Below are positions 10,629 to 22,600 of a stretch of DNA of 64,000 nucleotides, piece after piece. The DNA is from Timema cristinae (lineage: Eukaryota; Arthropoda; Insecta; Phasmatodea; Timematidae). The notes under the pieces are model-generated. The model searched no databases. It was not told the origin of the DNA and was given only the letters and a program-made list of their open reading frames with translations. The position numbers and the translations under genes were made by a program. The stretch is taken from positions 14,795,928 through 14,859,927 of the forward strand of contig JBCFYV010000001.1 of assembly GCA_039000515.1 (NCBI GenBank). Reading direction: 5' to 3'. Every line of letters starts with the position of its first letter. The first letter of the stretch is position 1.

Positions 10629-13600
10629 CTGTACAAACAACACTAGATAAAGCAACATTCCATGCTGTACCTGTACAAACAACACTAGATATAGGTGTGA
10701 CCAGCCACAGGGCCAATCATAGCTCTTTAACATACTATCTGTAGACTTCACTACCATTTTTACTATATTAATTTACTTGAGATATCTAACGCGCACTTTC
10801 TGAACCAACTGATTATATCAACACACGACTTATACACTAACTTAAATCTAAGGCACACCCCAGCTGTTAATTAATCACTAAGAAAGGGGAAACCACATTT
10901 TTCACTAATAATAAACTTTTCGACCAAACTGGGAATCAAACTCGGGAGCCTTAGCTCAGTAGATGGACACACAATGTTTAGAACAAAGTTGTATAGCAGG
11001 GGTCCCCAATTATTTTTTATTGAGGTCCGTTTTAAAAACTTGACATACTTCTTCGGTCCGGCAAAACTTTACCAGTGACTCAAGTTCAAGCCCTATAGGA
11101 CTATGCTCATTCAAAAACATGATTTTCTTTCCTTTTAGTTATTTTACTTATTTATCATTGCTGGCCTTCTATGTCTACTTCCCGCCCACCACCGAGATAG
11201 CACCATTTATTCTGTTAATCACTATCTCGTCAAGTTCCTGCGGGCCGCCATTTGGTGACCACTGTTGTATAGTATAGGCCACAAACAAGCATTGGTTATG
11301 TATTTAGACAACAAATTGACCGATACGAGAGAATAAAGTGGAAAACAGTCAGAAATGATATAGACCAAGTGAGGTGAGACAAACTACAAACATTTCATGT
11401 TAGAATACTTATCTAGGCGATACATTTTGCTAACACAACAGAGAAAAAAATCTCTCAGTTTTGTTTTAATGTTAAGGTGCCAAATTAAAATATTTTTTAA
11501 AAGCAAATATTTATATTATCTGATTATCCATTAAGTTCCCCGACATTTTCAGGTTATCCCAGCCACTGTGGTTTTATTTATTGCCCATGTGATTAGTAAT
11601 GCCATCATCGCTCCGGCTATGTTTTTTTGATATGGTTATATGAGGAGAAATTACCTGACAGTGTCAGGGTGTAAGTGTCAAATGGGCCAGTATAAGCGAG
11701 AAAGCCTACAGTAGCCCCATTGCTTTTTTTGGTGCTGATGACAACTGACGGCTTTGAAAAGTTACCAGAACAAATTATTTATCCCTATGCCATCCATATG
11801 ATCGGCAAAACATGTGTTTAGCAGCTGTCACTTCTTACAGTTAACATTTAGGTATAGAGCTGTGAGTTGTCAGTCAGCACCAAAGAAGCCATGGGGCTAC
11901 TGTAGTTTAAAGTAATATAACAATCTAGCAAAAGATTGGCATTATCTTTAGAGAAAAAAAAAGATGAATATCTATAGGACGCTGAACAATTTCACTATGC
12001 AATTGTTTAAGGAGTGAATCCCCTGCATCTACAGAGGAACAAAATGTGATGCAATAAAATCTACTTGGATGTGTGTTATTGCCTTGAGATTAAATGAATC
12101 GAGGTCATATCTGGTAATGTTTAAAGCATGTGCAAAGTACACTTTTTAAATTCCAAGAAAACTTGAATCAAGCAAATGAAATATTCCCAAAGCCGAAACC
12201 GTGTTGGAATATTTTTTGGTTAGTAATATCAGTGTTCCCCCAAGGGCCTTTTCACATTTGTTTCACAAATCATCAAACATTGAAAAAATATTCCACTGCC
12301 TCTGTCCAGGTACTTACTAATGTACCCTGGCTAGAAAATATTTCTGTGAAAAATGTTGTATTTTATACTCTGAACAAATATTATTTTGTGTGCTAAAATC
12401 ATTTATAATTTTTCTTATTGCACAGTTGTGTGTAATATTTAAATCAAATCAATCAAGTTGATATAACAACCCGCAAATCAATTACTTCAGATTATTTTAC
12501 ACTAGCAGAAGTTCCCAGCGTTGGCCGGGAGTAACTACGTAATGCATTGCATGGTTACAGAAGCAAGACTTTTCTTTGTTTCAAACAGACAAAAAAAAAA
12601 TCTCTTCCTTTTATTTTCTCCAATTCAATATTTAATTAATTAAAAAAAGTCTAATCAAAATTTTAAAATTTCGGTTTCTAGGTGCACATGGCTACTAAAA
12701 TAATTATGAAACAGTTTCTGTGTAGTGATGCTTACAGTTCAGCTGCAGCTGCCAGCTGTAGCACATCTCCATAGTTGGTGTAGTACATATAGAAAAGAAG
12801 ATCCTCCTTGTAACGGTTTAGCTTGACTGGTGCCAACTTTTCCCTGGAAAATATGCAACCATCTCTGGTGACCTGATGGACCTGTTGTAGTACTATGAAT
12901 ACAGTAGTGTATTGTGATTCTCAAAGAAATCGATATAGATATTTTGATAAATGTTGACGTTTCATGACCACCCAAATCCGAAAAAGTGGTTTTTGAATTG
13001 ACGTCTGTCTGTCCCTCGGAGTTCAGCCTAAACTATTTGACTGACTGGGCTAAAACTTGGTATCTAGGGTTTTCATAGGGTCGCCCGAGGGGTTTTTGGA
13101 ATTGGATATTTAATTCTAAAATTGAGGGTAGTTTCCTTAAGAGATAAAAGAGAAAAAAATGATTTTATCAATATCGGCTCTAACGATTATAATTAAATTT
13201 CATTTCTAAGCGTTGATCAATATGACAAACAAAATGGCTACTCTTCAATTTTTCGTCAAAATGACTTTAAGGGTTCTGGTCTGATGCGTAAATTCAATTT
13301 TTTTTTATCATATCTCTGTAACTCTTTGAGATATGAAACTACTTATCATTGCATAATTGTAGTACTATTAAGTATAAAAAACTTTATTTTAATATATGTA
13401 AAAAAAACAATAGTTCATGAGATATTGGCAAATATATTGATACAATCTTGTTAGCTTTGGCTGTATAGGAGCTACCAAGGCTCTCTCTTTTTTAAATTAA
13501 ACCTCAAAGTATGGTCTAAAATGATGTGAAAGAAAAATAGTAGCATTTTAGCTGCTAATGTACTTACTTAGGTTTATAAATTACAGCAATCTAGCATACT

Positions 13601-16600
13601 GCAGCTAATTTAAAACACATTATTTAGACATTAGGCTAGGTATCAAAATAAATAATTACCTTAATGGCATGATGGGGCCTGATGTAAAGTAAATCTATTT
13701 TAGCTTAATTTAAAATATTGTACAGTAGTCACATGGCTTCTTTGGTGCTGACTGACAGCTGACAGCTAAAAGCTTTGAAAAGTTACCAGACCAAATTATG
13801 TATCCCTACGCCGAACCATATGAGCTGCAAAAACAAGTGTTTAGCAGCTGTTACTTCTGAAGGTCAAAATGTAGGTATATACCTAAATGTTGACTGTCAG
13901 AGTCACTGTGAGTGTCAGTCAGCACCAAAGAAGCCATGGGGCTACTGTATTCCTATTGTTCAATGTTAATTTTTGACATAAATTGTTTCTTATTAATAAT
14001 TTAATAAGAAACATTTAATATATAGCATAATACATAAAATTTCAATGAATATTTACTAGCTCTGTAGTAAGCTGGTTGGGGGCGAGGAAGGGAAAGGGCA
14101 CAAGATGAAACATGAACGGTATGAAGTCCATTAACCGCGAGTTGACTCTGCACGAGTCATCCTTTCGTGTACAGGATTCAACTTGAATGCAGTGTGAGTC
14201 ATCTGCTATCTATTGTTGAGTGAAGGGGCTGTATGCTGTTTCAACATGTTTAATAGTTTGATAGGATAGAGAAACCCACTTCTAAAATCTAAGTTTAAAG
14301 TTTTTTTACTGTTCTAAAGTCTAAAAAAAAGTTATTTTATTAGCTTACTTTTTTCTTCTTCTAGTTTTAAAAACTGTCCCAAACTGAATAGCTTATTGAA
14401 AAGTGAAGCGCAGGAAACGAAAGTGGAACTGAGTGTCATAATAAGAGCTACAAACAGGCGGTGAATCTGAGAAACATTGAGACAGTAAGTGCATCAGAAA
14501 ATTAATCTTCGATTGCGAGGATTGGGGTGAGTTCTGAACATTTATTTAATGTTTGTGAAAATCATAAAACATACTACCTGAAGAAGTGTGAAACTTACCA
14601 GACAAATTGTTTTGATCCATTCAAGTGTAACAAGAAAAAAATAACAAAAGCATTAAGAAATATAACATTTGACTTTTCGGAGAAGATCAATAACATTCCA
14701 GTCCTTGTGAAATCAATTCCTGGAAAGAAGATATGTAATGCATGCAGAGAAAAGGTAGAGAAACACCTACAATATGGAATTGAAGAGCTGGATATAGGCA
14801 ACAGCAACCCAAGTATTTGTAAACAATAAACATCAATGTCCAAAGAAGAAACACCAGAGAAAATGATGAAGCACAAAGGTATCACTGGACCAGTGACAGT
14901 TGTTCACTAAACCTATCGATAATCTACACACCCGTTGAGCCATCTAAATACCTAATTGTTTCAAGTGTGTGCATCTTATCTGATGATTTGAAGCCTTTGT
15001 ACACGAAACACAAAAGATAACCACACAGTATGTAAAGGTATTATATTTGTAAGAAGGTATGGGAATGGTGAATAGAAACATAAAAATGTTGTTGTAAAAA
15101 ATGTACAGTATTTCAGTGAAGGGTGTGCTGCATAGTACAAGTACTGCCAAAAACTTTAGCAACCTTTGCCATCACAACCAAGATTTTACTTTAACAGCAT
15201 CATGGACATTTTTTGCAACCAGTCAAGTAAAATGTCCTTGAGACTTCATTGGTGGAACCGTGAAACATCTGGTTACTAGAGTAAGCCTTCAAATGTGTCC
15301 TGGTGATGTAATTGACTCAGCCGAAAAAATTCTCAATTTCTGCAAGACCAGATTTGAATACATAAAATTTTGGATGGTAAAAAAATAAACACTTTCAGAA
15401 ACATGTCAGCAAATAGAAGCACAATTCTCCAAAGCAAAAACAGTTCCTGGCACACGTAGCTTTAACCATTTCATTCCTGTGTCTAAAGATTCCATCGGAA
15501 CAAATAAAATCAGTTCTGATGTGAACTTCAGCACTATTTTTCGTTCCTCTGGAGAGCAACCATCTGCAGTCAAGATGTCACAGATATGCCTAAACTCAGA
15601 TGTTGCATGTGTTTACGATAGTCACGGGTTCTTTGGGTTTGATTTAAAAGTACATGCACCCTTACGACCCTGCACCATCATTTCACTGGCCTCCACATAG
15701 AGAAGACATCTGCAATGTTCCTATGTGTAACATACTTTCTTGTGTTAGTCCTCCCATCACAACTTCTATCTCAAGTTCACTCATCAGTTGTATTTAGTGA
15801 TCTAGAACAGTTTTATTTAAATTTTCCTATGAAGATACAAATCTATTGTGATGTGTAGTGTTTACATATAATGTGTTTTAAATTAGCTGTGCTAGATTAT
15901 TGTAATTTATAAATTTAAATAAGTAGTTTAGTAGTTAAATTGCCATTAATTTTCTTTCACAGTATTTTAGACCATACTTTGAGGATCAATTAAAAAGGAG
16001 AGAGATACTTGGTAGCTCCTCTGCCTCAGGCCATAATACTCACTTAATAAAGCAATGGCTACACTTAAAATTTGCCAATAATCCAAACTAATTTAATTTG
16101 AGTATCTTTTGGAGTTAAGCAAGGTTTATACTTTTTTTCTCTTAAGTCTACACAGTGTGATTGATATGTGGTAAAATTTTGACAGTAATATATTGATTAT
16201 ACACAGAGCTATGGATGTTTTCCTTAAATAATACACTCCTTCTGCAGAGCCTCAGAAACAACGTTTATGCACAATTTTCCAAAACTTTACCATTTTATAT
16301 CTCAGAAAGTATGTGGTAGCTTGGTGGTATTAACATTAACAATGAAAATCTGAGGTGGTGGCTGTCGTGGCCTGGGTGAATTAGCATGGAATGACTCGTA
16401 GAGTAGTGTACCTGGTAGAGGTACTGTATATACAGTAGTGTACCTGATATAGAGGTACTGTATATACAGTAGTGTACCTGATAGAGGGGTACTGTATATA
16501 CATAGTGTACCTGATAGAGGGGTACTGTATATACAGTAGTGTACCTGATAGAGAGGTACTGTATATACATAGTGTACCTGATAGAGGTACTATATATACA

Positions 16601-19600
16601 GTAGTGTACCTGATAGAGGGGTACTGTATATACATAGTGTACCTGATAGAGGGGTACTGTATATACAGTAGTGTACCTGATAGAGAGGTACTGTATATAC
16701 ATAGTGTACCTGATAGAGGGGTACTGTATATACATAGTGTACCTGATATAGAGGTACTGTATATACATAGTGTACCTGATATAGAGGTACTGTATATACA
16801 TAGTGTACCTGATATAGAGGAACTGTATATACATAGTGTACCTGATAGAGCGGTACTGTATATACAGTAGTGTACCTGATATAGAGGTACTGTATATACA
16901 TAGTGTACCTGATAGAGAGGTACTGTATATACAGTAGTGTACCTGATAGAGGTACTGTATATACAGTAGTGTACCTGTTAGAGGGGTACTGTATATACAG
17001 TAGTGTACCTGATAGAGAGGTACTGTATATACATAGTGTACCTGATAGAGGTACTATATATACATAGTGTACCTGATAGAGGGGTAGGCCTACTGTATAT
17101 ACATAGTGTACCTGATAGAGGTACTGTATATACATAGTGTACCTGATAGAGGGGTACTGTATATACATAGTGTACCTGATAGAGGGGTACTGTATATACA
17201 TAGTGTACCTGATAGAGGGGTACTGTATATACAGTAGTGTACCTGATAGAGAGGTACTGTATATACATAGTGTACCTGATAGAGGTACTATATATACAGT
17301 AGTGTACCTGATAGAGGGGTACTGTATATACATAGTGTACCTGATAGAGGGGTACTGTATATAGAGTAGTGTACCTGATAGAGCGGTACTGTATATACAG
17401 TAGTGTACCTGATATAAAGGTACTGTATATACAGTAGTGTACCTGATAGAGGGGTACTGTATATACATAGTGTACCTGATAGAGGTACTATATATACAGT
17501 AGTGTACCTGATAGAGGGGTACTGTATATACATAGTGTACCTGATAGAGGGGTACTGTATATACAGTAGTGTACCTGATAGAGAGGTACTGTATATACAT
17601 AGTGTACCTGATAGAGGTACTATATATACAGTAGTGTACCTGATAGAGGGGTAGAGGTACTGTATATACAGTAGTGTACCTGATAGAGGTACTGTATATA
17701 CAGTAGTGTACCTGATAGAGAGGTACTGTATATACAGTAGTGTACCTGATATAGAGGTACTGTATATACAGTAGTGTACCTGCTAGAGGGGTACTATATA
17801 TACAGTAGTGTACCTGATAGAGGGGTACTGTATATACATAGTGTACCTGATAGAGGGGTACTGTATATACATAGTGTACCTGATAGAGAGGTACTGTATA
17901 TACATAGTGTACCTGATAGAGGGGTACTGTATATACAGTAGTGTACCTGATAGAGGGGTACTGTATATACAGTAGTGTACCTGATAGAGGTACTATATAT
18001 ACAGTAGTGTACCTGATATAGAGGTACTGTATATACATAGTGTACCTGATAGAGCGGTACTGTATATACAGTAGTGTACCTGATAGAGGTACTGTATATA
18101 CAGTATTGTACCTGATAGAGGTACTGTATATACAGTAGTGTACCTGATAGAGAGGTACTGTATATACAGTAGTGTACCTGTTAGAGGGGTACTGTATATA
18201 CAGTAGTGTACCTGATAGAGAGGTACTGTATATACATAGTGTACCTGATAGAGGTACTATATATACAGTAGTGTACCTGATAGAGGGGTAACTGTATATA
18301 CAGTAGTGTACCTGATAGAGAGGTACTGTATATACATAGTGTACCTGATAGAGGTACTATATATACAGTAGTGTACCTGATAGAGGGGTACTGTATATAC
18401 ATAGTGTACCTGATAGAGGGGTACTGTATATACAGTAGTGTACCTGATAGAGAGGTACTGTATATACATAGTGTACCTGATAGAGGTACTATATATACAG
18501 TAGTGTACCTGATAGAGGGGTAGGCCTACTGTATATACATAGTGTACCTGATAGAGGTACTGTATATACAGTAGTGTACCTGATAGAGGTACTGTATATA
18601 CAGTAGTGTACCTGATAGAGGTACTGTATATACAGTAGTGTACCTGATAGAGGTACTGTATATACAGTAGTGTACCTGATAGAGAGGTACTGTATATACA
18701 GTAGTGTACCTGATAGAGGGGTACTGTATATAGAGTAGTGTACCTGATAGAGCGGTACTGTATATACAGTAGTGTACCTGATATAAAGGTACTGTATATA
18801 CAGTAGTGTACCTGATAGAGGGGTACTGTATATACATAGTGTACCTGATAGAGGTACTATATATACAGTAGTGTACCTGATAGAGGGGTACTGTATATAC
18901 ATAGTGTACCTGATAGAGGGGTACTGTATATACAGTAGTGTACCTGATAGAGAGGTACTGTATATACATAGTGTACCTGATAGAGGTACTATATATACAG
19001 TAGTGTACCTGATAGAGGGGTAGAGGTACTGTATATACAGTAGTGTACCTGATAGAGGTACTGTATATACAGTAGTGTACCTGATAGAGAGGTACTGTAT
19101 ATACAGTAGTGTACCTGATATAGAGGTACTGTATATACAGTAGTGTACCTGCTAGAGGGGTACTATATATACAGTAGTGTACCTGATAGAGGGGTACTGT
19201 ATATACATAGTGTACCTGATAGAGGGGTACTGTATATACATAGTGTACCTGATAGAGAGGTACTGTATATACATAGTGTACCTGATAGAGGGGTACTGTA
19301 TATACAGTAGTGTACCTGATAGAGGGGTACTGTATATACAGTAGTGTACCTGATAGAGGTACTATATATACAGTAGTGTACCTGATATAGAGGTACTGTA
19401 TATACATAGTGTACCTGATAGAGCGGTACTGTATATACAGTAGTGTACCTGATAGAGGTACTGTATATACAGTATTGTACCTGATAGAGGTACTGTATAT
19501 ACAGTAGTGTACCTGATAGAGAGGTACTGTATATACAGTAGTGTACCTGTTAGAGGGGTACTGTATATACAGTAGTGTACCTGATAGAGAGGTACTGTAT

Positions 19601-22600
19601 ATACATAGTGTACCTGATAGAGGTACTATATATACAGTAGTGTACCTGATAGAGGGGTACTGTATATACAGTAGTGTACCTGATAGAGAGGTACTGTATA
19701 TACATAGTGTACCTGATAGAGGTACTATATATACAGTAGTGTACCTGATAGAGGGGTACTGTATATACATAGTGTACCTGATAGAGGGGTACTGTATATA
19801 CAGTAGTGTACCTGATAGAGAGGTACTGTATATACATAGTGTACCTGATAGAGGTACTATATATACAGTAGTGTACCTGATAGAGGGGTAGGCCTACTGT
19901 ATATACATAGTGTACCTGATAGAGGTACTGTATATACAGTAGTGTACCTGATAGAGGTACTGTATATACAGTAGTGTACCTGATAGAGGTACTGTATATA
20001 CAGTAGTGTACCTGATAGAGGTACTGTATATACAGTAGTGTACCTGATAGAGAGGTACTGTATATACAGTAGTGTACCTGTTAGAGGGGTACTGTATATA
20101 CAGTAGTGTACCTGATATAGAGGTACTGTATATACAGTAGTGTACCTGATAGAGGGGTACTATATATACAGTAGTGTACCTGATAGAGGGGTACTGTATA
20201 TACATAGTGTACCTGATAGAGGGGTACTGTATATACAGTAGTGTACCTGATAGAGAGGTACTGTATATACATAGTGTACCTGATAGAGGGGTACTGTATA
20301 TACAGTAGTGTACCTGATAGAGGTACTATATATACAGTAGTGTACCTGATATAGAGGTACTGTATATACATAGTGTACCTGATAGAGGTACTGTATATAC
20401 AGTAGTGTACCTGATAGAGGTACTGTATATACAGTAGTGTACCTGATAGAGAGGTACTGTATATACAGTAGTGTACCTGTTAGAGGGGTACTGTATATAC
20501 AGTAGTGTACCTGATAGAGAGGTACTGTATATACATAGTGTACCTGATAGAGGTACTGTATATACAGTAGTGTACCTGATAGAGGTACTGTATATACAGT
20601 AGTGTACCTGATAGAGAGGTACTGTATATACAGTAGTGTACCTGTTAGAGGGGTACTGTATATACAGTAGTGTACCTGATAGAGAGGTACTGTATATACA
20701 TAGTGTACCTGATAGAGGTACTATATATACAGTAGTGTACCTGATAGAGGGGTAGGCCTACTGTATATACATAGTGTACCTGATAGAGGTACTGTATATA
20801 CAGTAGTGTACCTGATAGAGGTACTGTATATACAGTAGTGTACCTGATAGAGAGGTACTGTATATACAGTAGTGTACCTGTTAGAGGGGTACTGTATATA
20901 CAGTAGTGTACCTGATATAGAGGTACTGTATATACATAGTGTACCTGATAGAGCGGTACTGTATATACAGTAGTGTACCTGATAGAGGGGTACTGTATAT
21001 ACAGTAGTGTACCTGATAGAGGGGTACTGTATATACAGTAGTGTACCTGATAGAGGGGTACTGTATTTACAGTAGTGTACCTGATAGAGGGGTACTGTAT
21101 ATACAGTAGTGTACCTGATAGAGGGGTACTGTATATACAGTAGTGTACCTGATATAGAGGTACTGTATATACATAGTGTACCTGATAGAGGTACTGTATA
21201 TACAGTAGTGTACCTGATAGAGCTGTTGATGAGGTACTCGGGAGGTACATGAAAGTCAATATCTTGAGGCCGACACGGTGTCTCAGCCCAAGGTCCAGCA
21301 AAGTTGGGATACAAGTTCTCTGGTGAGTTGAGATTGAGTCCGAGGGCGGTCAAGTCCTGTCCCAGTGCAAGGGATACAAGGTTAGGGTCAGTTTCCGCTG
21401 CTCTGATGAACGTCAAGAGCCCGACCATTCCAAACTGGTCCTTTACCATACTTCCCGGTATATTGGTTACCTGACCTGAACAGAGAAATATTATATATAC
21501 AACGACATGGCGTCACGACTACCAGTTCACAGTAGTAACCACATGACACATCTACCAGCTAACAGTAGTAACCACATGATGGTGTCACAGCTACCAGCTA
21601 ACAGTAGTAACTACATGATAGTGCCACAGCCCAACCCAACATAGTCAACCCCTCACGTGTCAATGTTGCCAACTTTTGTGGTTAAATTGAACAATGATTG
21701 TACCCATTTCTATTTAAATGTTATAGTTCATATTATTTAATTGATGTGATCTCTACATAAACTATGTTAACCCTTTAATCAGCGTTTTACAGCCGCTGTG
21801 CCACAAATTGTCAGTTAAGGAGTGCCAGCAGGAGTTTGAGGAAGGATGAAAAAGGAAGCGAGAAACAAAATTTAGGAGTAAAAATAAATATTTTTAGATC
21901 CATGATCAACATTATATTTAGAAATAAAACAACTATTATAATTTTGCTATCAAGGATTGATTAACTGCTTGGTAACAGTTTGTAGGAAAATATTTGACAA
22001 GAATTTCAAATTTTGGCAACTAAAGCTTTTAAGTCATATGATTCCAAACATTCCAATTTTTGAAGTAAGGAAAAACCCCTATTCTGAAGCCCATTTTCAT
22101 CTTGGAAGCCTTGTGTGAAATCGTCTGACATAGAGGTGGGACCCTCAAGCCCTTAAGGAAGTTTGAGTAGTCAAAGAATGTTTGGATTTGAGACTTAAAT
22201 CATTTAAAAAAATAATCTTTTTGAACTGTTGATTGTTTTATAGCTTTAATACATCTTATTGGTGGTTCTGACTCATTACACTTACAAGACCAACTTAACA
22301 ACCAGACCCCAAACCATTAATTTAACACTTAAATGAATTTATGAATGTTATAATTTAATGAATTATAGCAAAAAAAAGTCAACATTTAATTATTATTTCT
22401 ATCATTCCATTATATTTATATTTCCATCATTTTTATCAAGATTTTGATTTAAATTTGGGATTTGTAAATTATTTTAAGAATCGGATTCTTAAAACAGTAT
22501 GTTCAACCTAATTTTACATTATATAATATAAAGATTCGGATCCATAAAATATTATATATTCAACCCCAACTCTAAGTTGAAGTAATACTCTAGCAGGGCC

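Noticed and set aside
16295..21301. Long open frames (up to 482 codons) through the 16.4-21.2 kb array
   Set aside because: They are by-products of a stop-poor 32-37 bp repeat, occur on both strands, and have no non-repeat domain apart from the CNOT2 exon 4 part.
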